Positions 47,291-59,352 of a stretch of 64,000 nt of DNA are shown in pieces. The position numbers and the translations under genes were made by a program. A model generated the notes under the pieces. It did no database searches and was not told where the DNA came from. It saw only the letters and a list, made by a program, of their open reading frames with translations. The stretch's first letter is position 1, and each line of letters starts with the position of its first letter. Source of the stretch: Collybiopsis luxurians FD-317 M1 (Eukaryota; Basidiomycota; Agaricomycetes; Agaricales; Omphalotaceae); NCBI GenBank assembly GCA_000827265.1, contig KN834773.1, forward strand, positions 103,484 through 167,483, written 5' to 3'.

Positions 47291-48256
47291 CATCGGCCTA
47301 AAATTTCAGGACTTAGCAGAAGAAAAGAGACAGATATTCATGACATACTTTTATGTCGTGTTGTGAAGCAGCGGCAACACCTTAGGAAGTTGTCAGAGAG
47401 GCGCAGAATGCACCGGGGTGGACGTAGCCATTTTCTATGCTACAATTCCGGGCACCAAGCCGCATGGTAGGAGTAAGATGAGGTGGCCTGCCCTTGCAGA
47501 GGTCTTCCGAGGTGGCTCAAAGGTTCTGAGGAATACATCAAGTCAGTCACCACTCGTTGCAGAAAAAGAGAACATATTACGCAAGGCTGTTCTAGGAGGA
47601 ATATCTCTGTTGGACTGGCGTCCTCCGTAGGGCCTGTCATTTGCAGAGTGTGTTCTGTAGGAGTGCAAGCTCATCTGAGTGAACTCAGAATCCGTGTTGG
47701 TTGTGGCCAGTGGGGCTCAGGGTTATATACGCTCCAAGGCACTTCATTGAGACGAGGTCCAACTTAGTGTTAAGCTGTTTATGGGTCTGTCATTACTGGT
47801 ATACGCCTTGAAACTTTGTGCGTCGTCTGGACAGTAAAAATCGATCTCCGTTTCTTCTATGATTAACTTTTAAGTTTTGGACAATCTTGTATGCGCTTGC
47901 GGCGGGAAGTTGTAACCTGACCGTAACCAAAAAAAACGCACGAGTGATGAAAGAAGAAGCCAAGGAGCATTCAGCGTGGAAGATTTAGTAATGTTTAGCA
48001 GTCCGACATGTGACTTCCGACATTCAAGCCACTGGGGTCATGTCAGACTATGTCTCACTCGTATCACACTGAACTGGCCCTCGAAGGAAATGACATATTT
48101 GCTGTGAACAAACTAGATTAACTGCAAGTGAAATATATATATTTTTTTGACTAATGTCTTCGACTCGACGATAGAATAGTATAGGATTTCTAGTACTGAA
48201 ATGGAATGCTTTGCATGTAAGCTCTTCAGGTCGAAACGGCTGTCATAAAGAAAATC
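47291..48256. other. no recognised gene
   Basis: A minus-strand frame at 47440-47640 could be an upstream exon of the repeat gene at 46762-47290, but it contains no repeat motif. Otherwise intergenic. Confidence 0.4.
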
Positions 48257-49148
48257 CTACTCTCTGTAACGATGTTCGCTGTCAAGAGTTTCCCTTTCGT
48301 CACCCTCATCATGATCATACTCTATAATCTGGTCCATAGCTATAGCACTAAAGGCTCCTGCGCGAATGTCCATCCTGTCACCGTTGAAGTTCTTGAAATT
48401 GTTCAGAACGCTTGGAGCACTGTCGCTCTGATATCCTGCGATAGCAGAGTATTGCCCATCAGCATAATGCCCATTCACAGGCCCGGGAATGGAGCTGCCA
48501 TCTACATTCGGTAGAACGTTCGGTCGAGGTGCTTGTGGAAAACATCAAATAAGCTCCTCTTCCTGGGAATCGAAAGACTCACTGTAAATCGCAGTTGAGG
48601 AAAGACTCTCCGGGTCGCGAATTTTGTTATGGCGCCTCATATCTTGGTATCCTCTCACAGCACTGAACGATCCGACCCCATAGGTAGCCGCTGGGAGCGT
48701 TCCTCCTCCGAAATCGGATAGAACATCTACACCAGTTCCGCTAGCATAATGACCTGGGTTTACTATTGCCTAAATTAGCCTCGTCGAGTTGCCTACAACT
48801 TCGAACGCCAGATGCGCTTCCTGAAGTAGAAGAGTAAACTCACTTTGGCCGTTGTTTCGCGACGGTTTCCGTCCTTTGATGCGGATTCTTTGTTGTCCTC
48901 CAACTGCACTCAGTGCCCCGCCTTGGATGGAGGTTTGGGACAACGTGAAAGACGATGCGCTATTGAGTACATTAGGATTTTTGGGTGCGGGAACTCTTTG
49001 TCCCTGGATTGTTAGTCTGTCGTCGACACGACGGGTCCCGTTCGCTATTTCGATGGTTATTGAACATTGAATCATCCATAGGTGTAGACTCACCGTCAGG
49101 CTGTCCCAGAAAATTTACTGGATCGTCTCCGAAGGGATTGTTGCTCAT
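48257..49148 (-). CDS. tandem FSAV-repeat protein (216 aa)
   Basis: Four exons (49094-49148, 48844-48993, 48583-48753, 48257-48531) sum to 217 codons. All three introns are phase 1. After a short leader (MSNNPFGDDPVNFLGQPD) come four repeat units. The unit starts PxVL, has about 17-25 variable residues, and closes with G-x-[FLY]-S-A-[VI]-x-x-x-Q: PNVLNSASS..GGALSAVGGQQ, VDVLSDFGG..GSFSAVRGYQ, PNVLPNVDG..GQYSAIAGYQ and PSVLNNFKN..GAFSAIAMDQ. Exons 2 and 3 hold one unit each; exon 4 holds two. There is no signal peptide, membrane segment or catalytic motif. The unit is not a repeat I can name. The gene lies in tandem with two relatives, all on the minus strand. Confidence 0.75.
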
Positions 49149-50202
49149 TCTGATATATATCAAGACACAGTAAAGAAGGAATGGCTATCTAAAAGGCTGG
49201 CCAACGGCCTTAATATTGTATAAGTATATTCTAGCCTCGTTCATGCAATCTATAACCTGTGCCAATGCAGTGACTCATCGGGAAAGTGTTACATGCACGC
49301 CTTCAGAATTCGCACTAAACATAGTTCAAGCGCCTTGCAGCTTTAATTTGATTCGGGCTCAAGGCGCGTATACGAACAGAGTAGAGTGGCCCGTGATAAG
49401 CAGTGCACAGGGAATCTACCATAAGATCAATTGGGGCCCCACAACGCAATTAACAGCAAACTACAGCAACTTCACAGCAGTAACAGCCTTTCGACAGCTT
49501 GCACTTGAGACGTCTGGATGCTGTTGAGCGGATTACATCTACGCCCGATCGTGGCGGCTTCTCAGTGGAAGCACCTGAAGTGAAATTTCTCCGAGATTGA
49601 AAGCTTTTGCGCGCAGATTTGGTTACATACTTACATATAATTCTTAAGCGCTGGAAGGAACCTCGTTGATTTGTGCTGATAATCCGACCGAACATAACGT
49701 GGGTAGAATGGGCGCTAGAGGGCATCCAATGCGAAGGAAGCTAAGTTGAGAGCAAAGCTCCAGGACTTGAAGGCAAGAAACCAGGTGGAGAACTGTTGAA
49801 TGACGATCTACTGTCATGCGGCCTTGGCGGACCGCATGCATCTTGCCGGCGCGCGCTTATTTTCTTTTTTTTGAATTGGCTGCAAATTTAGGCCGATGAT
49901 CGGCCTCGTACTGTCACTATGAGCCCTTTTCGCGTATAATCAACAATGTCTCTACCAAAGACCTCGATATTCATTGGTGTAAATGAACATTTCAATCACC
50001 GGGTGGGATACTAGCTACTTTTACAATACATAATACTATGATAACAGGCAGCTTTGCTAGCCCCAGATATGGTATAGTTCTTAGGGACTTAGTCGAAGCA
50101 ATAACCAAAAATAAATAAAAAACCAAAAGAATATAGCACCGGTCTTGATATGCATACAGCAATTTCACAGCAAATTCATATCAGGACTGGTGTGATGGTT
50201 CC
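49149..50202. other. intergenic
   Basis: Separates the two intact FSAV-repeat genes. Short frames only; no repeat motif was found in it. Confidence 0.5.
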
Positions 50203-51149
50203 TCAGCGCCTGCTGCTGCGGCTGTGGTGCGAATCCGATCCACGATAGTCTCGATGGTCATAGTGTCTGTGGTGCTGCGGCTCGTAGAACCACACTTCTT
50301 GATTTCCACCCACTGCACTGAAAGACCCCTCCTCGAAAGTTCCTCTTTCTGCACGGAAGCCTTGGGCATCCATCAGGACGCTGGGCGAGCGTGGACAACC
50401 AGGTCCGGAATGTCCGTGAACGGCGCTGTTGCTTCCGGGGTGAAAGAGCGGGTAGTCTTCGCTTGTGTAGGTATCGGCGCCCGGTAAGTGGTCTTGATAG
50501 TCAAGAACATGATGATGCGCTGTAAAGATGTTCGATTCAATAAATTTGAGACCACTAAATGTTGGACGTACTGCTTGCACTTGGATAGACCTGGTCTCGG
50601 CCGTATATGAAGTCCTGGTGTCCGGCCACGGCACTGAAGGATGCTTTGCCAAAGGTTGTCCCTGAAGGAGAAGCGTACGGATTTCTACTATCATGACGGC
50701 GATACTTAAACAGAACGCTGAGGTCGGTTTCAGGGGTGTGATGGGCTGGGGAATTCAAGTCAGCGAAAGAAGAAAAGAGGGTTAAGCAAAGGTATTACTT
50801 TGTTGGTTGTGGGAGGGAGGATGGTTGGGTGAAGAGGTAGAATGAGAGGAACGTCTTTGAATCACTTGGTTCTTAGCTACGGCGCTAAATGCCCCAGGTC
50901 GTATTTCACTTCTGATATTTTCCCAGTCGTGTGAACGGTACAGCACGGTAGGATCTGGCCGGGAACTGGAGGCGTGAGGCGCACCGTGGGAGGTAACATC
51001 TGGAAGAATGTGTCATATATATGCCAGAAGGAGTCATCATAAGAGCGGATTTACGTACGCGGGTTAGTATTCCGCCTTTCGCTGTGAGAGTTGCTCCTCT
51101 CTTGAGTTCGATGATTAGGGGAGGAATAGTGATGATAGGACGAGGCCAT
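50203..51149 (-). CDS. tandem FSAV-repeat protein (260 aa)
   Basis: Four exons (51059-51149, 50799-50999, 50572-50745, 50203-50519) sum to 261 codons, again with all introns in phase 1. After a polar leader (MASSYHHYSSPNHRTQERSN) there are three units, one per exon: PTVLYRSHD..PGAFSAVAKNQ, LSVLFKYRR..KASFSAVAGHQ and PSVLMDAQG..EGSFSAVGGNQ. Linkers are rich in Ser, His, Pro and Arg, and the C-terminus ends in a His/Arg/Ser tail. The last unit contains LMDAQ, linking it to the LMDAQRYD exons of the gene at 40645-41865. Function is unknown. The regularity suggests a short folded module, possibly for binding or self-assembly. Confidence 0.78.
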
Positions 51150-52099
51150 TCGAGAGTGGATCTGTAGAATGTAGTGTGGAATTTGAAGAGTAATTCGCTC
51201 TAAGTTATACCTCTTCCGGCGCTTGTGGCTGATCACGTCCGAGTCATTCGAGATACAGCAATGACACCGACGTTCCCAAAAAGTAATTTTGTAGTAGTCC
51301 CTGACTACCTGCGTTTCACACTTTTGGCACAATAGCTCACCGAGAATGAGGCTGCGTAGACCAACATGCATCATTCAGCTACATAGATCTCTTTTTGCCT
51401 TTGTGACAGAGGATTGCCACCGCATTCAGATTCGAAAGAAGAGGATACTCGGATTCTTCAATTGCAAACGATGTAACTCATATGGTATCTGAACATTGAA
51501 ATAGAAAATCGGGGCTTTGATAAGAGGGCATGTGTTAACTATATAGAAGGTCGAATCCCGAGAGTTACTGCCGACTTTGAAGAAGACCACTTTTTCCAAA
51601 TTCGTCATTTTCGGTACCAGCATCAGGAATCGAAGTGCGTTAGAGAATTTACTGTCATAGATTATCAGGGGCTCTGCGCATGAGTAGCTGCGGAGAATGT
51701 TGACCCCGAGAGAAGGGTATTTAGTCGTCTAAGGTCACACAGCCGTGCCGTTGATACCATAGACGTGATTGCGAATCGTTGCATGACGCAAGAAAAGATT
51801 CCTGTGCACAAAACGCAGATTATTGAACTCTTATACACTCCTTAACCTTCCGTTGTTCTGTCGGCTTCATAGTCGGCCTCTGTTAATGAATTCTTCTGCG
51901 TCACCAAAGTGAATGCTCTGAGCAAGTCGAAAATCACATAGAAGCAAACTTCACCTGTAGAGAATTACATATAAACAGAGATCTACCATCCGCGTTGTAA
52001 ATCTACCAGCGTGTAAAGTTTAAGAACGAGAGTATAGAGTGTCATATTAATTCTGGTACCGTATTTCATCATTGGTATTCATTTAGTCCACCCTATATA
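51150..52099. other. no recognised gene
   Basis: A minus-strand frame near 51170-51374 with several Cys (RRCHCCISND) and one at 51426-51623 have no supporting structure. Confidence 0.4.
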
Positions 52100-52640
52100 A
52101 ACGTATTCATCGAGAATGCGGTTTCCTTCTCCGATATCATCTGGAGCTGTCAAAGTTGGAAGGGAAAATTGGTGAGCCAACCAATCAACTTTACAACGGG
52201 AATAACGAACTCATTTTGGGACCATGTGAATACTGGAAATTGGGGCGGTTCGTCCAGCCTCCATCGTCGATAATTCGATAATTCGAAGGGCGGGGCATTG
52301 ACAAGACTTGGGATGAAGAACAAGTCAATGAAGGTCAATTAGAAGGCGAATTTCGTGAGAAATTCTCACTGGTCAAAGCAGGTCTTTTTTGGATAAATTT
52401 GGGATGGATGAGAGTCCATCTTGAAGCTTGAAGCTCAATGAATATAGTGAGATTGAAACAGACTTGGTTCCATGAAGGCAATCCAGGTGGACATCGAAGC
52501 TGACGTTCTCCGTTAACCGAAATCGACATCAATGGTACCACCCATTGATGGAAATATTGAGGCACATACATTCCAGAGTTACTCGACGGAACCAGTACAA
52601 TTTGAGCGTTCATCAGACTTGGAGGCCATACGACAATTGA
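52100..52640 (-). pseudogene. partial duplicate of the acidic-protein gene 5' part
   Basis: About 540 bp match 45905-46500 at high identity, including introns and intergenic-like sequence. The coding remnant reads PPSLMNAQIVLVPSSNSGM and CPPGLPSWNQVCF, then PSLVNAPPFELSNYRRWR and LDEPPQFPVFTWSQN. It lacks the acidic C-terminal half, and a frameshift follows WSQNE. Unlike the other copy, its upstream exon is uninterrupted, so each copy is broken in a different place. Confidence 0.7.
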
Positions 52641-53219
52641 ATTGAACAATGTACTAAGCCCTAAACTATAGGCATAGGTAGAAGATCTTTCAGAATCAGA
52701 TTACCCGGAGCCGAATATTTTGGCATTAGGCATGGAATCGAATGAGAAGAAGAGGTCTTGTACAGAACTGGATAAGGCGCGTTGATCTGACGAATACGAC
52801 GAATACTGCATCAAGATCAGGAGCTAGCGTGAAGCGGTATCAAAGAAGATACCTGTAATTGCGAAAGCTGAGTGGGGTCGGTTCTTGAGTGGTCGTGCGG
52901 ACAGCATAGCTAGCTATTAAGGAGTATTCCGACTTTCGCCACTCGGGACATCGCGGACAGCAGATAGCGGTTTGTCTTCCTGGGAAGGTGGCGCACCGAC
53001 GCGGCTTGGGTATTCTCACGATCAGAAAGGTATGTCGAAAACCCAACGAAATTCAAAACCGGAGATTGAGTGTCTCCAGCAGGAGAAAAAACGTTATATC
53101 TGATGCCATCTGATCCCTCTGACACACTTCAAACGTTTAGATTACTTATGTAAGTTTGCGGTCGGTCCACTTGAAAATTGATCTCATTCTTTCCTTCAAA
53201 CATTCTTCAAACGACCACC
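52641..53219. other. intergenic
   Basis: Precedes the glutamine-synthetase-like gene; nothing recognised. Confidence 0.45.
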
Positions 53220-54815
53220 ATGGAATACAGCCACGGCGTTGAATACAAGCCAGAGACCCTCAGGAAGACCGTCCATACTCTGAAGACGGCTGTTCAGAAT
53301 GGTGCCAGTGAGTTTCTCGCAGGATCTTCCACCATCCTTTCCGAAACTTAATTTTAAAATTAAAACAGAATACGTCCGCATTTACTTTGTCAACCTCAGC
53401 AATATCCGCCGCTGTCGTGTGCTCCCAATCGAATACTTCACAGAGCTCGTCCACTCCAACCGCCCCGGCGTAAATATCGCAAAAGTATCCCTCGGACTTA
53501 TCTATCTGATCACCCCGTCGGGCTTTTCATCGATAGGCGAATACCTCTATACTCCGGACTTGTCTACTCTGCGCCTTCTACCGTTTGCTCCAGGACACGT
53601 AGCTGTACTTGGATATTTCGAAGAAAAGACCCCTTATCCTGGCCCGAATGGTGACTTGACTGTCAAAGTGCCCCTTTGTCCCCGCACATTACTGAAACGC
53701 GTGGTCGAGTACGTGTTTTCGCGTTTTCATGTCCGGTAAACGAGTTATTGACATGGAATTATCCTTTAGAGATGCACAACAGTCTTGCCAAAGCAAATTT
53801 CTCGTCGGTTTCGAAACCGAATTCATCTTACTTTCATCTACCCGCCCAGTCACCCCTTCCAATGTACACCAGTGGTCTGGTTCAGCCGCATTCCTTGCAG
53901 GATCCAAAGAAGCTCTTCTTTTAGAGGAGATAGGAGATAGCATGAGACAAGCTGGACTCTCCCTACAGATGATCCATTCCGAAGCAGCTCCGGGCCAGTA
54001 CGAACTTGTATCTGGACCTCTGACTCCCTTAGATGCCGCAGATCAAGTTGTATTCGTACATGAACTCGTACAAAATCTAGCTGCCAAACACGGTCTCCAC
54101 GCAACTTTTGCGCCTAGACCTTTCATGAACTCTGCCGGCTCCGCAGCTCACATCCATATCTCTGTCCATCGAGAGTCGGAGAATAAACCCATGGACAACT
54201 TATCCCCCACAGAATCGAGTTTCCTGGCTGGCATACTGGATCATCTCCCTGCTCTTCCTGTAATCACTCTCCCTACACCCGCATCATACAAGCGTGTGGC
54301 GGATGGTGTATGGAGTGGAGGGACGTATGTGCATTATGGGACAGAGAATCGTGAGGCTCCGATTCGGTTGACGAACGCGACTGCGCCTCGGTCGAGGAGA
54401 TTTGAGCTGCGGTTTGTGGATGGGACGGCGAACCCCCATCTTGCTCTTGCAGCAATCATTGGTGCGGGACTGACGGGGCTGAAGAGTGGGAAGGCGTTGG
54501 AAGTGCAGGATGTCAGGGGACCCAAGTGTGCTTGGGAGATGGACGATGCTGAGAGGAGATCATTGGGAATCACGAAGAGGATGCCGTTGAATATTGAGCA
54601 AGCTAGATCATATTTAGAGCAGGATGAAATTATGAAGGAGGTTCTGGGTGCTGAATTGGTGGAGAAGTATTTGTCCGTTAACAAGGTTCGTGGCCCTTCA
54701 GAATTTATTTGTTTCTGACACCGCCTCATGATGACTGCAGACTCTTGGTGATGCACTATCGAATCAAGGAGAAGATGAGAAAAATGAGCTCAGTCGCTTA
54801 GTCGAATTTTATTGA
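53220..54815 (+). CDS. glutamine-synthetase-like ligase (GS-I/FluG type)
   Basis: Four exons (53220-53307, 53369-53708, 53770-54685, 54741-54815) sum to 473 codons, so 472 aa. The N-terminal beta-grasp part has KYVRIYFVNLSNIRRCRVLP. The catalytic barrel has GFETEFILL with metal-binding glutamates, AAPGQYELVSGPL, then SAAHIHISV near residue 270, an ATP/metal signature. It also has PASYKRVADGVWSGGTYVH, NREAPIRLTN and RRFELRFVDGTANPHLALAA near residue 355. The length and motifs fit type I-like glutamine synthetases and the C-terminal domain of fungal FluG proteins, which join glutamate to ammonia or an amine using ATP. The true substrate is unknown. A relic of its 3' end lies at 58610-58760. Confidence 0.88.
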
Positions 54816-55134
54816 TTGTCGAATTTACTGCTTGGAAGGATTTCTGCTTCTTCAATTCTACTCATTTGCTCTGTATTTTTAACACTTACATCCACTTTGA
54901 AATTACATTCTCGGCCGTTCTTAACGTCTTCTTCACTGTCCTGTAATCTATCTACTGATGAGTACATTGACGTGCAACATTCATCCCTTCACAGAACGAT
55001 TCTCGTCTTGTTTCATTCCGAACTACTTACATACATAGACATGTCAGGAAGAATATATGATGTACATGCATTATCGAGGTTATAATCGTTTTTTATATAA
55101 ATGCATTCATTCACTCGCGCGACGATCTACATCT
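54816..55134. other. intergenic between convergent genes
   Basis: A 319-bp gap between two 3' ends, AT-rich; probably holds both polyadenylation regions. Confidence 0.5.
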
Positions 55135-57416
55135 TCATTCTACCCATAGTGGCTTGAAATTCCATTTGGGACGGGGAACGTACTTTTTCCGCTCTGCCAA
55201 TTCATGTGCTTCGGCTTCCATTCGGATTTTAACTGTTCGGTGAACCTTAACACCCCCGAGGTGCTTGTGAGGTAAATACCGCGCTCTACCAAGATTGGCC
55301 CAGCTACAGATAAATTTAGTAAAAAACAGAAAAGACACGGTACTAAAACATACCAAATCTTGTAGCCCCAGTTCCAGCCATTTTTACTTCCGCGCGCACG
55401 GTCCTTACGATAATTCGGGTCAATTTTCAGATACCTGATCACCTGCGGAAGCACTTCTAGAATCCACCACCCCCGAGATAGCTTAAGCATATCATTTATC
55501 CCAGTCATTGCGTCCTTCCTATCTTCATCTTCTTCGCTAATAAAATCATCCAAGAAAGGTTTTTTTTGGGGGGTAGTTTGAGTGATCGGCGAACTGGGGG
55601 TGGCGCTGCTTGCTTCAGAATCAGAAGTAGACTGATTGGAATCCGGAGCCGGGGGTTGTTCGCAGAAACGCGAGAGCGAGTCAGGATCTAGCCCGGCTTT
55701 CCAGAGCAGCTCGCGATGGAAGAGGATACCTGTTTTAGCCTTGAAGCATTCACGGATCATCCAGCGCAGAGATATGCGCGCGAGGGAGTGACGGGTTCTG
55801 TTCTCTACCGCCCCGCCACCGACATCTGTATGCGCATGTAAATATTGAATGTCAAGTTAAAGTAACAACAGTACGAGGGAGGGAAATTTGCATACCACAA
55901 TGACAACCAGAAAACCAAACTTCTTCTACGTCTGTTAAGGGTCCTGAACATGAACTGGAGTCAAATTCTTTCTCATAGTCATCGAGAATTTTATCAATCG
56001 AGCTCTGACGGGTATTCTCGGGTTTCAGCTTTGGCGGTCGCTCTGGAGACGTCTCTGGATCTTTTTGTTTGGGTTTTGATTTGGGCATCATTCCTTCTTG
56101 CACTCCGAACCTCCTGCTCAAGTGTTCGGGATCAGGTAATTCGTGCTCCCATAAGGATGGAACGAATCTAGCTCGATGTTCGTCCAAAGAAAGTGCGTGT
56201 CGGAAATATTTGATGGTGCAGTTGGAGCTGGTAAAGGGAAGTCGTCTGCTGACAATTCCTATAGACGCGACGGTATCCCTGGACAAAGTTAATACACGTT
56301 TAGTAGAATGAATCAATACGTTTTGTTTAGACGGTTACCATAGTCCGAGAAATTCTATATCAACATCTATAGAAAACGACTTTTTGAAATTCGAACTGAG
56401 CTCCCAGCCAGTTTGGTCTTCCCTTGAGTACATCTTGTATGCAAAAGGTACTTGCTGGAGGTTGTGACGAGGGAGTAACCCAACCTTGTGGATCCTAAAG
56501 ATGAGCGGTTAATGCTTACATCTATCTATAAGAAGAAATGAATATACATTCCGGCCAAAGCATGGGCGGTCTACCATCGGAAGAGACGTAAGAAAAAAGG
56601 TACGAGCTGCAAACAAAATAGACGTACATATGCTCCACGTGAAAACCTGACAGAAGGGTTAGTGAAATGCTGCTTTCTTATAATAACGCACGACCTACCC
56701 AAATATACAAATCTTGTCGCCAATGCTGTCTAACAATCGTTCAATCAGACTCTTGGTTCAAAAACCTCCACGGTAGCTCACAATTTTGCATCAGAAATTC
56801 ATAGCCGCCTAAAATGAGACGTATATTGTTGAGAACACGCCGAAAAAACTGCCAAACGGGACATACTCATGACATGCGCGTCGAGGTGGTGTCCAAGCAT
56901 CATATCCAACACCTGGTGCAGCTTTGTCAACCAGGGCCGAGCGATTTGAGGAATGGTATATGTTCCAATACCAGCCTAAAATCGAACGAAATAAGGATTT
57001 TGAGTGGAAGCCGAAGCCAGCTGATATCACCTGGTAGTACACCAGCTGTTGAGAAGGGTCGTCTTTCTTCAACATCGAGAACAGATTAACTACATTGCTG
57101 TTCTACGGCACAAATACACAGTCAATTGTTTTATTTTTCGAGAATTGCTTTGGCAAAAGTGCCGCCTACGTTGTCGTCAAACTGATCCCCTGAGCACAAC
57201 ATACTATTCATTTTCCTGCCGAGAAAAACCCAAAATGATTAACGCACCTGTGCCGTCAAAGCAGAGTACGAGCGTCCTATGATTATGCGTCTCTGGAATC
57301 ACATCTTCGAGGCTCGCGGCCCTGGAAGTAGATGCAGCAGGATGATTGTCGGTACGAGAGTATTCTGGAGGTGAGCTGATTGTTCGTTTATGGCTTGCCT
57401 TGTTGCTGAAAGTCAT
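55135..57416 (-). CDS. DUF2235 alpha/beta-hydrolase, copy 1
   Basis: Starts at 57416 (MTFSNKASHKRTISSPPEYS; an in-frame ATG lies 9 bases upstream) and ends VWFxPLWVE-like at 55135. Domain order is that of DUF2235 proteins, related to the Tle1-type phospholipase catalytic domain: TLVLCFDGTG at the N-terminus, GDQFDDNVGGTFAK and SNVVNLFSMLKKDDPSQQ. Then come the nucleophile elbow GFSRGAYTA and LAGMIHKVGLLPRHN, and later FLGLWDTVASIG, RHALSLDEHRARF and DVEEVWFSGCHCDVGGG with the late catalytic Asp/His region. Roughly ten short introns interrupt it. The Ser of G-F-S-R-G is the expected nucleophile. It heads a tandem array of three. Confidence 0.82.
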
Positions 57417-58317
57417 GTCGGTCAAAGCTAAATTTGCTATACCATTCTGCTCGACTTAAATATGTTCTAGGATAATTTTGGAGCAACAACAATAGTCCTA
57501 GGAAAACCCCGGCACCAGAAATGATAGCACAGGGACAGATGGCCATTGAGACAGGATTAGTCAAGTCCAGGTCAAGCCATTCAGACGGGCGTCAGCTTGC
57601 AATTCCCAATGTGAATATAAGCGCCAATAGTGAATGTACACTGGATATACACCTGGTCAAGAGCACGGAGGTCGACAAATTTGGAGCCGGAAACGTCGGG
57701 AAAAGTTTGCTCGTTCTCGCGCTGTCACAGACACGCGTCTGATGAGATCGGCGCGTTTAACGGTCACCAATGGGGTTTCAGTGCGTTTGACCTGAGATCA
57801 TTCAGTACAGCAATCTCCAGTAAGATGGTCCATTCCAACTGTCTCATATCGAACTTTCCTTGCTACTAGTGATCACTGAAGATGAAGGATTGCACTCCAT
57901 ACGAGACTTGTGCTTCTTTTAATGCTTCCAAAGAAAGTTTTGGCATGATCGAGAAAAGAAGACCTCAAGAAGCGACTTCGTTCTGGTCTACGGGACTCGT
58001 ATGCATGTACTTAAATATGGGGGGAGCTGCTCCTTGAGATTGAGTTACGTTTCAGATTTTACACTAATCTCAACTCAATTTTGGCGTTGATTTTACCACT
58101 TTCCAGTGCGGTGCAGTCCTTCAGTTTGTCTTGCCATGCACAGGCTCGGTCTTGAACCGGACACAATGCACTTCATCTTATGATCATGATCTGATTAGAG
58201 ATTAAGATAGGTCCCGCAGGGAATAGCCGATCCTGGTGCGTATACAAGGCGAGCTCGACCCATACCGGGAAGTTAGACTTTGGCCTTGCATCCGAGTAGG
58301 TCGTAAAGCGTTGATGT

Positions 58318-58372
<55 letters not shown>
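58318..58372. repeat. compound (TA)n(GA)n microsatellite
   Basis: About 20 bp of alternating TA pass directly into about 36 bp of alternating GA. Confidence 0.95.
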
Positions 58373-58375
<3 letters not shown>

Positions 58376-58609
58376 GAACGGGGTGAACAGAAGCTGTCGT
58401 TAAGTGTAGTCTCAGGTTACTTTCCAGCGTCCTTCTCGTGTACGTTTCTACCATACCGGGTAATACACTTCCCTCCTTCGTACCAAATTTTACACCTATT
58501 ACATCATCGGTTCAATCAGGAGTTCAAACTCCGAGAGGCTACCACTGAACTCGTTCCGAACTTCGGGCATGAAGAGTGAGGAGGCATTGTAAAGAACTCA
58601 TATGTTCTT

Positions 58610-58760
58610 GGAAGATGGTCGACGCTGAGAGAAAGGCAATGGAATTACAAAAGGATGCCGATAAATATTACCTGTCCCATGACCTTGGTGATATCCTGTC
58701 CAATCAAGCAATGAGCTTAGCCGCTTGATCCCATTTTGTCACCTGTAGAATTTATTGCCT
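58610..58760 (+). pseudogene. relic of the glutamine-synthetase-like 3' end
   Basis: GACGCTGAGAGAAAGGCAATGG, then AAAAGGATGCCG.TAAATATT, CTTGGTGATATCCTGTCCAATC and TTAGCCGCTTGA follow the same order as the exon 3 end and exon 4 of the gene at 53220-54815 (DDAERRSLG, RMPLNIE, LGDALSNQ). Even the post-stop GTAGAATTTATTG..CTGCTT pattern resembles GTCGAATTTACTGCTT at 54819-54834. The intervening intron appears reduced or lost. Confidence 0.65.
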
Positions 58761-59352
58761 CCTGCTTCACCGTTCTGCAATGCTTTTTTTTTTTTAAAAA
58801 AAAACTCTTCATTGCCGCAAGTAAGTAAGTCTAAGTACTAAGGAGCGGGGAGCCGCAACAAAAGTTAGTTGTGCTCCGTTCGCTTTTGTGTTTTCCTTCG
58901 CTGGTTGTCTGTGGGGGTTGTTGTAGCTACGGATATCGTCTGTGGTATGTGCGTATGTATGGAAGTGTATGGGGATGCGCTCGGTCAGAGGACCTGAATA
59001 AATTAAGATAAATAGGGAGGGAGGGTTTGACTACCTGACACTTCCCCTGCGTGGGCGAAGGAGAACACTAGGGAAAAACCAAGCCCCCTTTCGCAGGCGT
59101 ATCCGCTCTGTGGCTTTTGCTCTTGCGGGGCTTGGGCGACAGGTCTGGTGCTCCTCCACACCTGACGAGTCAAATCCCACGCTACCGACGGCGAAGTCGG
59201 CGTCGTTCTGTAATGCAACCGCCTATCCTACTCACCACTATGATGCTTTCGTCCTTCCTCATTTGATCACAGGATACCAGGGAGAAGATATAAATTATAA
59301 GGTACGATGTTGTCTCATAATTGCTATGTACATAAGCATATTCACGTTATTC

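Larger units (their letters stand above)
57417..59352. other. long intergenic region with relics
   Basis: Holds the microsatellite at about 58318-58372, the glutamine-synthetase relic at 58610-58760 and segments shared with 62560-62720. No intact gene. Confidence 0.55.

Noticed and set aside
49216..49527. Plus-strand 103-codon ORF between the repeat genes
   Set aside because: No motif, no splice partners, and codon choice unlike the neighbours.
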